Of a stretch of DNA of 42,970 nucleotides, positions 23,611 through 32,602 are shown piece after piece (position 1 is the stretch's first letter; every line of letters begins with the position of its first letter). A program made the position numbers and the translations under genes. The DNA comes from Comamonadaceae bacterium (GTDB lineage: Bacteria > Pseudomonadota > Gammaproteobacteria > Burkholderiales > Burkholderiaceae_C): NCBI GenBank assembly GCA_027491035.1, contig JAIXWZ010000166.1, forward strand, positions 1 through 42,970. The letters are read 5' to 3'. The notes under the pieces are model-generated. The model had not been told where the DNA came from. It worked only from the letters and a program-made list of their open reading frames with translations, and searched no databases.

Positions 23611-25185
23611 ATGAGACTTCAAAAGAAGGTGATGGCGGGCCTGCTGTTGGCGGCCCTGGGCCTGAGCCCACTGGCGGCCAAGACAGTGCGCATTGCCAAC
23701 CAAGGCGATGCCAGTTCGATGGACCCGCACTCGCTCAATGAGTCCTTGCAGTTGAGCCTGACCAACAACATCTACGAGGCGCTGGTCGGGGTGAGCAAGG
23801 ACCTCAAATTTGAACCGGGTCTGGCCAGTTCATGGCGCCAGACCTCGCCTACGGTGTGGCGCTTCGAATTGCGCCGCAATGTGCGCTTTCACGATGGCAC
23901 CGCCTTCAGTGCCGACGACGTGGTGTTCTCGCTCAACCGCGCCGCTGGCGACGGCTCGGACATGCGCAGCAACACCAATGACATCAAGGAGGTGCGCAAG
24001 GTCGACAACTACACGGTGGACATCGAAACCAAGTCGCCGTTTCCGATCTTGCCCAACGTCCTTTCCACCGTCTACATCATGAGCAAGAAGTGGTGCGAGG
24101 ACAACCAGGCTCAGCGCCCGGTGGACCGTCGCAAGGGCCTGGAAAACGCTGCTTCCTTCCGCGCCAATGGCACCGGCCCCTTCATGCTCGGTGAGCGCCA
24201 GCCCAGCGTGAGAACCACCTTCAAGATCAATCCCAATTACTGGGGCAAGGTTGAGGGCAATGTGACCGAGGTCGTCTTCACCCCGATCTCGAGCGACCCG
24301 ACCCGTGTGGCGGCCCTGCTGTCCGGTGAGGTCGACATCATGGAGCCGGTGCCGGTGCAGGACGTGCCGCGCGTCAATGCCAACGCCAACACCCAGGCCC
24401 TGACCGGCCCCGAGCTGCGCACGATTTTCCTGGGCATGGACCAGCGCCGCGATGAGCTGCAGTTTTCCAACGTGAAGGGCAAGAACCCCTTCAAGGACAA
24501 GCGCGTGCGCCAGGCCTTCTACCAGGCCATCGACATTGCGGGCATCCAGCGCACCGTCATGCGTGGCGCCTCCAACCCCACGGCCTTGATGATCGGCCCG
24601 GGCATCAATGGTTTTTCAGACGACATCAACAAGCGTCTGCCCTACAGCCCCGATGCGGCGCGCAAGCTGCTGGCCGATGCCGGTTACCCCAATGGCTTTG
24701 AGGTGACCATGAACTGCCCGAACGACCGCTACGTCAACGATGGCGAGATCTGCCAGGCCGTTGCGGCCAATCTGGCGCGTGTGGGGGTCAAGATCAATCT
24801 GGCTGCCGAGAGCAAGCTCACCTACTTCCCCAAGATCTTGCGCCGCGACACCAGCTTTTACCTGCTGGGCTGGACGCCGAGCACCTATGACGGCCACAAC
24901 GCGCTCAACGCCTTGATGCGCTGCCCGGACGACAAGGGCTCGGGCCAGTTCAATCTGGGCGCCTATTGCAATCCCAAGGTCGATGAGCTGATGATCAGGG
25001 TGCAGGGCGAGACCGATCAGAAGCGACGCGACGCCATGATGCGCGAGGCCTTCGTGCTGCACGCCGATGACATCGGCCACCTGCCCATTCACCAGCAGGC
25101 CCTGGCCTGGGGCATCAACAAGCGCGTCACCCTGGTTCAGCGCGGCGACAACTTCATGCCCTTCAAGTCGATCAGCCTCAAGTGA
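23611..25185 (+). CDS. ABC transporter peptide-type (family 5) substrate-binding protein
   Basis: This 524-residue periplasmic receptor has a Sec signal peptide (MAGLLLAALGLSPLAA, cleavage near residue 23) and the DppA/OppA architecture: VRIANQGDASSMDPHSLNES at the start, then WRFELRRNVRFHDGTAFSADDVVFSLNRA, the most conserved motif of the family. It binds peptides or similar molecules for an ABC importer. AAGGAGA precedes the ATG. No permease or ATPase genes follow; instead a terminator closes the operon, so the transporter parts must be elsewhere. It is third in the DUF2817-M20-receptor operon. Confidence 0.94.
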   Translation: MRLQKKVMAGLLLAALGLSPLAAKTVRIANQGDASSMDPHSLNESLQLSLTNNIYEALVGVSKDLKFEPGLASSWRQTSPTVWRFELRRNVRFHDGTAFSADDVVFSLNRAAGDGSDMRSNTNDIKEVRKVDNYTVDIETKSPFPILPNVLSTVYIMSKKWCEDNQAQRPVDRRKGLENAASFRANGTGPFMLGERQPSVRTTFKINPNYWGKVEGNVTEVVFTPISSDPTRVAALLSGEVDIMEPVPVQDVPRVNANANTQALTGPELRTIFLGMDQRRDELQFSNVKGKNPFKDKRVRQAFYQAIDIAGIQRTVMRGASNPTALMIGPGINGFSDDINKRLPYSPDAARKLLADAGYPNGFEVTMNCPNDRYVNDGEICQAVAANLARVGVKINLAAESKLTYFPKILRRDTSFYLLGWTPSTYDGHNALNALMRCPDDKGSGQFNLGAYCNPKVDELMIRVQGETDQKRRDAMMREAFVLHADDIGHLPIHQQALAWGINKRVTLVQRGDNFMPFKSISLK

Positions 25186-25233
25186 GCGATGCCGGGCTCG
25201 GGTGTCGGGTTGGCACCTGAGTCCGAATCCCAC

Positions 25234-25261
25234 AAAAAAGCCGCCTTCGGGCGGCTTTTTT
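25234..25261. terminator. Bidirectional rho-independent terminator
   Basis: A 12-base perfect stem (AAAAAAGCCGCC, 25234-25245; GGCGGCTTTTTT, 25250-25261) with a TTCG loop lies between the convergent binding-protein and mannonate dehydratase genes. It has a T-run in both directions and should end both operons. Confidence 0.95.
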
Positions 25262-25268
25262 GCGCCGC

Positions 25269-26480
25269 TTACCAACTGTGCAGGCTGCCGTCCCTCTGGA
25301 GTCGGTTGACCGGCAGATAGGCCCTTTGGTAGGGGTAGCGTGCGGCCAGCTTTTCGTCGATGTCGACGCCGTGTCCGGGCGACTCGCCGCAGTAGAGCAT
25401 GCCGCGCTCGTAGCGCCAGTCGTGCGGGAAGACGCTGAGCATGAGCTCGCTGTGCGGCATGTACTCCTGAATGCCGAAGTTGGGCACCCAGGTATCAAAG
25501 TGCAGCGCAGCGCCCATGCAAATCGGTGACAGGTCGGTCGCTCCGTGGCTGCCGGTGCGCACCTGGTAGAGCGCGGCCAGATCGGCGATGCGCCGCAGGT
25601 GGGTGATGCCGCCGGCGTGCGTGACGGTGGTGCGGATGTAGTCGATCAGCTGCGACTCGATCAGCTGCTTGCAGTCCCAGATGCTGTTGAAGACCTCGCC
25701 CACTGCAATCGGGGTGGTGGTGTGCTGGCGGATCAGGGCAAAAGCCTGCTGGTTCTCGGCTTCGGTCGGGTCTTCGATCCAGAACAGGCGGTAGGGCTCC
25801 AGGCTTTTGCCCAGCTGCGCCGCTTCCAGCGGCGTGAGCCGGTGGTGCACATCGTGCAGCAGGTGGGTCTCTTCGCCCACGGCCAGGCGCACCGCCTCAA
25901 ACAGCTCGGGCGTGTGGCGCAGATACTTGGCGCTGTCCCAGTCGTGCTCGGCTGGCACGCTGCCGTCAGCTGGCTCGTACATGCGACCGGTGGTGCTGAC
26001 GCCGTAGACCTTGTCCAGACCGGGCACGCCGCTTTGCGCCCGGATCGCCCGGTAGCCTTCCTCCTGGTGGCGCAGCACCTCGTCGACGGTCTGGGCGATA
26101 TCCGCTCCGGTGGCATGGCCGTAGACCATCACTGCGCTGCGGCTGCGCCCGCCCAGCAATTGGTAAAGCGGCTGGCCAGCAATCTTGGCCTTGATGTCCC
26201 ACAGCGCGGTGTCGACCGCGGCAATGGCCGTCATCGTGACCGGCCCGCGGCGCCAGTAGGCGCCCTTGTAGAGGTAGTGCCAGATGTCTTCGAGCTGCTG
26301 CGGATCGCGTCCGATCAGGCAGGGCGCCACATGGTCTTGCAGATAGCTGGCCACCGCCAGTTCGCGGCCATTGAGGGTGGCGTCGCCCACGCCGGTCACA
26401 CCCTCGTCGGTTTCGATCTTGAGCGTGACGAAGTTGCGACCAGGGCAGCAAACGATGACGCGGGCGGCGGTGATTTTCAC
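25269..26480 (-). CDS. manD: D-mannonate dehydratase (enolase superfamily)
   Basis: This 403-residue enzyme dehydrates D-mannonate to 2-keto-3-deoxy-D-gluconate. The residues known for ManD are all present: R147 and Y159 (the general base pair), metal ligands D210, E236 and E262, H212 (HDVHHRL), and H312 ([11 protein letters not shown]). The N-terminal capping domain and the C-terminal barrel have the usual lengths. It is the last gene of the TRAP-uronate operon (overlapping uxuB by four bases in ATGA) and ends before the bidirectional terminator. Some ManD-family members show low activity or act on D-gluconate; the conserved site favours mannonate, but activity is not proven by sequence. Confidence 0.93.
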   Translation of the reverse strand: MKITAARVIVCCPGRNFVTLKIETDEGVTGVGDATLNGRELAVASYLQDHVAPCLIGRDPQQLEDIWHYLYKGAYWRRGPVTMTAIAAVDTALWDIKAKIAGQPLYQLLGGRSRSAVMVYGHATGADIAQTVDEVLRHQEEGYRAIRAQSGVPGLDKVYGVSTTGRMYEPADGSVPAEHDWDSAKYLRHTPELFEAVRLAVGEETHLLHDVHHRLTPLEAAQLGKSLEPYRLFWIEDPTEAENQQAFALIRQHTTTPIAVGEVFNSIWDCKQLIESQLIDYIRTTVTHAGGITHLRRIADLAALYQVRTGSHGATDLSPICMGAALHFDTWVPNFGIQEYMPHSELMLSVFPHDWRYERGMLYCGESPGHGVDIDEKLAARYPYQRAYLPVNRLQRDGSLHSW

Positions 26481-27880
26481 GCGATCTCCTGCAAAAGTTG
26501 CCTGATGGCGCCGTCCACCCCGGCCTCAAGAATGCGCTGGTGCCAGTGGGTGACCCGCGCGACCCAATGCGACTGGCCCGGCAGCTGCGCCCCCCAAAGC
26601 TCTGGGCGTGCCAGCAGGGCCTGCACGCTGGCCTGCGGCGCTTGTTGCTGCCCGGCGGCCAGGGCGCGCAGCAGCGCTTCGCTGGGGTCCTGGATGGCAT
26701 AGGGCGTGCCATCTTCGGCGTGGCCCAGTGCGTAGCGCAGCCAGACGGCCGCGGCCAGCGCGTGATGGTCGATGCTGCCGCCTCGCTGCAGTTGCCCCAG
26801 GATGGACGGTGGCCAGCGCTGCGCGATCTTGAGCGAGCTGTCGGTGGCGATCTGGTGCACGCTGTGGCGCAGGTGCGGATTGGCAAATCGGCGCAGCAGG
26901 GCATCGCGGTAGTCGCGCCAGTCGCTGCGCGCCAGGTGGGGTGCGACTTCACGCTCGATCAGGCGGGTGATGAAGTCTCGGATGTGCGGCTGCTCGATGC
27001 AGTCGCTGATGCAGGCGCGGCCGGTGACCGCACCGATGAGGGCCATCGCCGAATGGCTGCCGTTGAGCATGCGCAGCTTGGCGTCTTCGTACACAGGCAC
27101 CTGGTCGGTGACCTGTACCCCGGCGCTTTGCAGCACGGCGGCGTCGCTCGGGTCGGCAAAGCGGTTTTCGATCACCCACTCCCAGAAGCCCTCGGTGCCC
27201 AAGGCCGCCTGGTCGTTGACCCCCAGGACTGCTTGGGCCTGCTCGCGGATCGGCGCGCTCATGGCCGGCACGATCCGGTCGACCATGCTGCACGGAAAGG
27301 CGCAGTGGGTTGCGATCCAATCGCGCAGCGGCTCATCGGGGCAGGCGGCCAGCACCAGGGCCTGCAGCACCTGGCCGTTGCCGCGCAGGTTGTCACACGA
27401 GGCCACTGTCAGCCCCGCGCCACCGGCAGCCTGGCGCAGCCGCAAACCATCGGCCAGGAGCTGCCCGAGCTCAGGGCTGTATCCTTTTTCGGTGACGGTC
27501 AAGGTGATCCAGCGCAGCGCCGGGTGGGCCATGGCCTGCACCACCTCTGGCCTCTGGCGGGCTGCCACGCTCAGCCGCCAAAGCGCGCCACACACCTGCC
27601 ACTTCAGGCCTTGCGCATCGGCCACGCGCACGGCATACAGGCCGTCTTGCGCCTTCAGGCAGTCGACCAGATCTGGCCGCGTCATCCCCACACCGTGGAT
27701 ACCCCAGCGGCCATCGCCGGCCGAGAGCAGGTGCTCGAACACCAGGGCCTGATGCGCGCGGTGGAAGGCGCCCAGGCCCAGATGCAGCACGCCGGGCTCA
27801 CCCCCGCGCAGGTAGCTTGGCGCAATGACCTGAGGCGCCCAAGTGGTCCGGCTGGCCTCTTGCAGGCGCGGCAGCGTCAC
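26477..27880 (-). CDS. uxuB: Mannitol dehydrogenase-family oxidoreductase (fructuronate reductase-like)
   Basis: This 467-residue protein belongs to the long-chain mannitol/mannonate dehydrogenase family. The nucleotide-binding [12 protein letters not shown] lies at residues 33-44, and the catalytic K-x4-N-x2-H is K268, N273 and H276 (KLRMLNGSH). The family reduces D-fructuronate to D-mannonate or D-tagaturonate to D-altronate. Next to a mannonate dehydratase, UxuB is the natural call; a tagaturonate reductase reading (UxaB) is also possible because an altronate dehydratase is in the same operon. ATGA overlaps link it to both neighbours (26477-26480 and 27877-27880). Confidence 0.9.
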   Translation of the reverse strand: MTLPRLQEASRTTWAPQVIAPSYLRGGEPGVLHLGLGAFHRAHQALVFEHLLSAGDGRWGIHGVGMTRPDLVDCLKAQDGLYAVRVADAQGLKWQVCGALWRLSVAARQRPEVVQAMAHPALRWITLTVTEKGYSPELGQLLADGLRLRQAAGGAGLTVASCDNLRGNGQVLQALVLAACPDEPLRDWIATHCAFPCSMVDRIVPAMSAPIREQAQAVLGVNDQAALGTEGFWEWVIENRFADPSDAAVLQSAGVQVTDQVPVYEDAKLRMLNGSHSAMALIGAVTGRACISDCIEQPHIRDFITRLIEREVAPHLARSDWRDYRDALLRRFANPHLRHSVHQIATDSSLKIAQRWPPSILGQLQRGGSIDHHALAAAVWLRYALGHAEDGTPYAIQDPSEALLRALAAGQQQAPQASVQALLARPELWGAQLPGQSHWVARVTHWHQRILEAGVDGAIRQLLQEIA

Positions 27881-28926
27881 GCGCCCACCTTGCGCTGGGC
27901 CGCCTCGATTTCGCTCCAGGTCGACTCATCAATCCAGATGCCGGTGCGCTCGCGCTCGATGCGCGCGGCGCGTTCGGCATCGCCGGCCAGCTGCACGCCT
28001 TGACTGCCCGGCGCATTGGGGCTCTGGCGCAGCCAGTCGGCAAAGGCCTGGGTTTCGCGGGCCAGGTCCTCTTGGGTGCCCAGTGTTTTCGGATCGATCA
28101 GGATGGTGAGCATGCTGTTGAGCACCGCCCGCCGGTTGTCGGCCTGCTGGTGCCAGGTGCCGCCGCCTGTGAGCGCGCCGCCGAGCAATTCGCAGGCGAC
28201 GGCCATGCCATAGCCTTTGTGCTCGCCGAACGTCATGAGGGCGCCGAGCAGGCCATTGCTTTGCGGCACCACCACCACGCCGGGGTCGGTGGTGGGGTGG
28301 CCCAATTCATCGATGAGATAGCCCTCGGGCACGCGCTGGCCCTTGTTGTGGGCCACCCGCATCTTGCCCTGCGCCACCCGGCTGGTGGCAAAGTCCAGGA
28401 TGAAGGGCGCTTGCGTGCCCATCGGAATGCCGATACAGCAGGGGTTGGTGCCAAAGCGCCCGTCGCCGCCGCCAAAGGGCGCCACCACCGGGCGCGAGAT
28501 CACATTGACAAAGTGCAGCGACACCAGGCCTTGGGCCACCGCCATTTCGGCAAAGTGGCCGATGCGGCCAAGGTGATGAGAGCGGCGCAGCGCGACGATG
28601 CAGCTGCCGTGCTGGCGGGCGCGCTCTATCCCCAGGGTCATGGCCTGCACGCCGGTGATCTGGCCGTAGCCTTGCTGGCCATCGAGACCCAGCATCGCCC
28701 CGGTATCGAGCACCACCTTGACGCCGGTATTGGGCGACAGGCCGCCCTCGAGCACCGCATCGACATAGCGCGGCACCATGCCCACGCCGTGCGAGTCGTG
28801 GCCGCTGAGGTTGGCCATGACCAGGTTGTTGGCCACCTGGGCCGCTTCGGCGCTTTGGCTGCCGGCTTTTTCAAGGATGCGGGTAACCTTCTCGCGCAGG
28901 TCCTGCGCTGCAATGGTGTGGCTCAT
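27877..28926 (-). CDS. Ldh2-type NAD(P)-dependent oxidoreductase
   Basis: This 349-residue protein belongs to the malate/L-lactate dehydrogenase (Ldh2) family, which includes YiaK (2,3-diketo-L-gulonate reductase). The family pattern SGHDSHGVGMVPRYVD (H43, H46), RRSHHLGRIGHFAEMA and NPCCIGIPMG is present. In E. coli the yia operon a YiaK protein sits beside a TRAP transporter, as here. It might reduce a keto sugar acid or oxidise a hydroxyacid; the sequence does not decide. The start at 28926 has AAAGGA four to five bases upstream, and 52 bases separate it from the altronate dehydratase gene. Its stop overlaps the start of uxuB. Confidence 0.88.
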   Translation of the reverse strand: MSHTIAAQDLREKVTRILEKAGSQSAEAAQVANNLVMANLSGHDSHGVGMVPRYVDAVLEGGLSPNTGVKVVLDTGAMLGLDGQQGYGQITGVQAMTLGIERARQHGSCIVALRRSHHLGRIGHFAEMAVAQGLVSLHFVNVISRPVVAPFGGGDGRFGTNPCCIGIPMGTQAPFILDFATSRVAQGKMRVAHNKGQRVPEGYLIDELGHPTTDPGVVVVPQSNGLLGALMTFGEHKGYGMAVACELLGGALTGGGTWHQQADNRRAVLNSMLTILIDPKTLGTQEDLARETQAFADWLRQSPNAPGSQGVQLAGDAERAARIERERTGIWIDESTWSEIEAAQRKVGA

Positions 28927-28978
28927 GGTGTCCTTTGGGGTAGGGCGCAGGCAGGCCATGCCTGCCTGGGCGCTTGCT

Positions 28979-30505
28979 TCACATCACCGCGCCGACCTGC
29001 CAGGGCACGAACTCGTTTTGCCCGTAGCCGTGGCGCTCGCTCTTGGTGGGCTCGCCCGAGGCGGCGGCCAGCATCATCTCGAAGATGCGCTGGCCCATCT
29101 CGGCGATGCTCACGCCGCCGTCGATGATTTCGCCGCAGTTGATGTCCATGTCCTCTTCTTGGCGGCGCCACAGCGTGCTGTTGGTCGACAGCTTCAGGCT
29201 CGGCGAGGGCGCGCAGCCGTAAGCGCTGCCGCGGCCGGTGGTAAAGCAGATCAGATTGGCGCCGCCGGCCACCTGACCGGTGGCGCTGACCGGGTCGTAG
29301 CCGGGCGTGTCCATGTAGACAAAGCCATGCGCCTTGACCGGCTCGGCGTATTCATAGACCGCCTGCAAATTGCTGGTGCCGCCCTTGGCCACGGCGCCCA
29401 GCGATTTTTCAAGGATGGTGGTCAGACCGCCGGCCTTGTTGCCTGGCGAGGGGTTGTTGTTCATCTCGCCGCCATTGGCTGCGGTGTACTCCTCCCACCA
29501 GCGGATGCGCTCGATCAGCTTGTGGGCCACCTCGGGCCTGACGGCGCGGCGGGTGAGCAGGTGCTCGGCACCGTAGATTTCGGGGGTTTCACTCAAAATG
29601 GCCGTGCCGCCGTGGGCCACCAGCAGATCGACCGCGGCGCCGAGTGCCGGATTGGCGCTGATGCCCGAGTAGCCGTCCGAGCCGCCACATTGCAAGCCCA
29701 CTGTGATGTGCTCGGCGCTGCAGGGCTCGCGGCGCACCTGGTTGGCCTCGGGCAGCATCTCGCGGATCAGCGCGATGCCTTTTTCAACCGTCTGGCGCGT
29801 GCCGCCGCTGTCCTGGATGTTGAAGACCTTGAGGGTGTGGCCCTCCTTGAGGCTGCTGTGGGCCAGCCAGGTGTTGAGCTGGTTGGCCTCGCAGCCCAGG
29901 CCGACCACCAGCACCCCCCAAAAATTGGCATGGGTAGCGTAGCCTGCTAGCGTGCGCTCGAGCAGCTTCATGCCCAGGCCCTCGGTGTCCATGCCGCAGC
30001 CGGTGCCGTGGGTCAGCGCCACCACGCCATCAATATGGGGAAAGTCGGCCAGCGACTGGGGGTTGTTGCGCCGGGAGAAATGGTCGGCGATCGCGCGCGC
30101 GGCGGTGGCCGAGCAGTTGACGCTGGAGAGCACGCCGATGTAGTTGCGCGTGGCCACCCGGCCGTCTGAGCGGCGGATGCCCATGAAGGTGGCCTGGCGC
30201 TGTGGCGTGGCGGCTTTGACGTCTTGCCCGATCGCATAGTCGCGCTCGAAGTTGCCTTTCTCAGGGCCCATGTTCAGGTTGTGCACATGCACGTGCTCGC
30301 CCGCAGCGATGGCCTGGCTGGCAAAGCCAATGATCTGGTTGTAGCGGCGCACTGGTTGACCCGCTGCAATGGCGCGCACGGCCAGCTTGTGGCCCGGTGG
30401 AATCAGTCCCCGCACGCCCACGCCTTCGATGGAGGTGCCCCCCATCAATTGCGCGCGCGCAATGACCACGTCGTCGGCCTCGTGAAGGCGGATGAAATTG
30501 CTCAT
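28979..30505 (-). CDS. uxaA: Altronate dehydratase family protein
   Basis: This 508-residue protein has the full UxaA layout: an N-terminal SAF domain (residues 1-85, DDVVIARAQLMGGTSIEGVGV) and a C-terminal dehydratase domain from about 105 (TFMGIRRSDGRVATRNYIGV) with conserved cysteines (SSVNCSA, GTGCGM, GLGCEAN, LQCGGSDGYSG, INCGEI). It converts D-altronate to 2-keto-3-deoxygluconate using iron or a similar metal. Galactarate dehydratase (GarD) has a similar fold, and that reaction cannot be excluded. It is fourth in the TRAP operon, 10 bases after the large permease, so the transporter and the enzyme are co-expressed. Confidence 0.9.
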   Translation of the reverse strand: MSNFIRLHEADDVVIARAQLMGGTSIEGVGVRGLIPPGHKLAVRAIAAGQPVRRYNQIIGFASQAIAAGEHVHVHNLNMGPEKGNFERDYAIGQDVKAATPQRQATFMGIRRSDGRVATRNYIGVLSSVNCSATAARAIADHFSRRNNPQSLADFPHIDGVVALTHGTGCGMDTEGLGMKLLERTLAGYATHANFWGVLVVGLGCEANQLNTWLAHSSLKEGHTLKVFNIQDSGGTRQTVEKGIALIREMLPEANQVRREPCSAEHITVGLQCGGSDGYSGISANPALGAAVDLLVAHGGTAILSETPEIYGAEHLLTRRAVRPEVAHKLIERIRWWEEYTAANGGEMNNNPSPGNKAGGLTTILEKSLGAVAKGGTSNLQAVYEYAEPVKAHGFVYMDTPGYDPVSATGQVAGGANLICFTTGRGSAYGCAPSPSLKLSTNSTLWRRQEEDMDINCGEIIDGGVSIAEMGQRIFEMMLAAASGEPTKSERHGYGQNEFVPWQVGAVM

Positions 30506-30515
30506 GAATCAGACC

Positions 30516-31910
30516 TCAGTAAAACATTTTGGGCAGCCACAGCACCAGACCAGGCATGTAGGTGATGATCACCAGGCTGCCCAGCAGGGGCACCAGCCAG
30601 GGCAAGATGGCCATCGTCGTTCGCTCGACACTGAGCTGGGCCACCCGCGCGAGCACGAACAGCACCATGCCCATGGGCGGGTGCAGCAGCCCGATCATCA
30701 GGTTGAGCACCATGACCAGACCGAAATGCACCAGGTCGATGCCCAGTTGCTGGCAAATGGGCACCAGGATGGGCACGAGGATGGTGATGGCGGCAGTGGG
30801 CTCCAGGAAGCAGCCGACAAACAGCATCAACAGATTGGCCAGCAACAGGAACACCCAGGGTTCATTGGTAAACGCCAGCACCCAGCTGCTGATGGCTGTG
30901 GTCACGCCGGTGGCCGTCAGCATCCAGCCGAAGATGCTGGCTGCGGCCACGATGAAGAGTACGGTGGCGGTGGTCTCCACGGTGTCCAGGCAGATCTTGA
31001 CGAACATCTTGAAGTGCAGCGTGCGGTACCAGAAAAAGCCCAGCACCATGGCCCAGACGCAGGCGGCAATCGCCCCTTCAGTGGGCGTGAAGACGCCAGT
31101 GGTCATGCCACCAATGAGCAGCACCGGCGTCATGATGGGCAGCACCGCCTGGAATTTGAACAGCCGATCGGCCACAAACAGCACGACCAGGGCGCCAGCG
31201 ACAGTCAACTGGGCCGGCCACTCCCAGTTTTTGACCAGCACCCAGACCACCACTGGCCAGATCGCCACCACCGCCGTCTCGATCAGGGCCTTGAGCACCT
31301 TGGACCAGACAAAGCCGATGTCTGAGCCCCAGCCATTCTTGTGGGCAAAGTAGGCCACCGTCACCATCATCAGCAGGGCCATGATGAGGCCCGGCAGGAT
31401 GCCGGCCAGGAAGAGGGCGCCGACCGAAACGTTGGCCATCATGCCGTAGATGACAAAGGGCAGGCTCGGGGGAATGATGGGCCCGAGCGTGGCCGATGCG
31501 GCGGTCACGCCGACGGCAAACTCCTTGCTGTAGCCATGGTCGCGCATGGCCTTGATCTCCACCGTGCCCAGACCGGCGGCATCGGCAATCGCGGTGCCGC
31601 TCATGCCGGCAAACACCACCGAGCCCACCACATTGACGTGGCCCAACCCGCCCTTGAGCCAGCCCACCAGGGCCAGCGCGTAGTTGTAAATGCGGTTGGT
31701 GATGCCGGCGTTGTTCATCAGGTTGCCGGCCAGGATGAAGAAGGGCACGGCCAGCAGCGGAAAGCTGTCGATGCCCGAGACCATGCGGTGGATCACCACG
31801 AAGGGCGGCGAGCTTTGTACAAAGAACAGGTAGATCAGCGAGGCGCCGGCCATGGCAATAGCCACCGGAATGCCGCCGCTCATCAGAAAGAGAAAGAGGA
31901 TCTTGAGCAT
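30516..31910 (-). CDS. dctM: TRAP transporter large permease DctM
   Basis: This 464-residue protein has about twelve hydrophobic helices, the normal size for DctM. Conserved features are IHRMVSGIDSFPLLAVPFFILAGNLMNNAG near the start, VVFAGMSGTAIADAAGLGTVEIKAMRDHGY (the classic loop) and PTAAITILVPILVPICQQLGIDLVHFGLVMVLNLMIGLLHPP near the C-terminus. It forms the sodium-coupled channel for the sugar acid bound by DctP. It starts 15 bases after the small permease gene. This is the second TRAP system of the window. Confidence 0.95.
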   Translation of the reverse strand: MLKILFLFLMSGGIPVAIAMAGASLIYLFFVQSSPPFVVIHRMVSGIDSFPLLAVPFFILAGNLMNNAGITNRIYNYALALVGWLKGGLGHVNVVGSVVFAGMSGTAIADAAGLGTVEIKAMRDHGYSKEFAVGVTAASATLGPIIPPSLPFVIYGMMANVSVGALFLAGILPGLIMALLMMVTVAYFAHKNGWGSDIGFVWSKVLKALIETAVVAIWPVVVWVLVKNWEWPAQLTVAGALVVLFVADRLFKFQAVLPIMTPVLLIGGMTTGVFTPTEGAIAACVWAMVLGFFWYRTLHFKMFVKICLDTVETTATVLFIVAAASIFGWMLTATGVTTAISSWVLAFTNEPWVFLLLANLLMLFVGCFLEPTAAITILVPILVPICQQLGIDLVHFGLVMVLNLMIGLLHPPMGMVLFVLARVAQLSVERTTMAILPWLVPLLGSLVIITYMPGLVLWLPKMFY

Positions 31911-31925
31911 GATGGCTGTCCCGGG

Positions 31926-32525
31926 TTAACGGTCGGTCATTTCGGTGCCAGGGCGCTCAAGCACCGTGTAGCCACGCTGCAGGTGCACGCGCATGACCCA
32001 GATGGCGCGCAGGCACATGGCGGCAAAGCCTGCCATCACCACGCCATAGACGAGGTTCATGGGCAAGTCGATGATGGTCATCTTGTAGCTGCCCAGCTTT
32101 TGCATCATCTGGCCGGTCAGAAAGGTGGCGGCTGCAAAGAAGGCGATGCGCAGCACGTCAACGAGCAGGCTCATGCCGCGGCTGAGCCATTGCGGCATGA
32201 AGCGATAGAAAAAATCGACCTGGATGTGGTTGTTCTTGGCCACAGCAATGGTGGCGCCGGTGAAGACCGTGGCAATGAGGAGGTAGCGCGCGATCTCTTC
32301 GGTCCAGGAGGCCGAATCGTTGAGCACGTAGCGGGTGAAGAATTGGTAGAAGACGGTCAGCGCGAGCGCCCAGAAAAACAGCAGGGCCACCCAGGCCTCG
32401 ATCGGGGTGCCAGACAGGTCAACCTCCTCGTCGACGGCGTGGAACTGGCCGTCGTCACCCATCACCTTGGGGCCGCTGTCGATGTCGGGCATGGAGCCCG
32501 GTGTGTGTCCAGGTGTTTGGCTCAT
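31926..32525 (-). CDS. dctQ: TRAP transporter small permease DctQ
   Basis: This 199-residue protein has a hydrophilic N-terminus of about 45 residues and then the four-helix DctQ domain, including AWVALLFFWALALTVFYQFFTRYVLNDSASWTEEIARYLLIATVFTGA (the family signature, with the helix-2 Glu pair) and the final helix VYGVVMAGFAAMCLRAIW. It pairs with the large permease gene downstream. A large hairpin lies between dctP and this gene. Confidence 0.93.
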   Translation of the reverse strand: MSQTPGHTPGSMPDIDSGPKVMGDDGQFHAVDEEVDLSGTPIEAWVALLFFWALALTVFYQFFTRYVLNDSASWTEEIARYLLIATVFTGATIAVAKNNHIQVDFFYRFMPQWLSRGMSLLVDVLRIAFFAAATFLTGQMMQKLGSYKMTIIDLPMNLVYGVVMAGFAAMCLRAIWVMRVHLQRGYTVLERPGTEMTDR

Positions 32526-32544
32526 GGCGTGTCTTGCTCAGGCC

Positions 32545-32599
32545 AGCCCAAGCGCAGGTGCCCGCTTGGGGGCCGGCACCTGCTGCTTGTGCTTGGGCT
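32545..32599 (-). promoter_or_regulatory. Large intercistronic hairpin between dctP and dctQ
   Basis: Two consecutive perfect 9-base stems, AGCCCAAGC/GCTTGGGCT (32545-32553 with 32591-32599) and GCAGGTGCC/GGCACCTGC (32554-32562 with 32575-32583), stack with a 7-base bulge and a 12-base loop. It begins right after the dctP stop. No T-run follows, so it probably protects the dctP mRNA rather than terminating it. Confidence 0.65.
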
Positions 32600-32602
32600 G
32601 TC

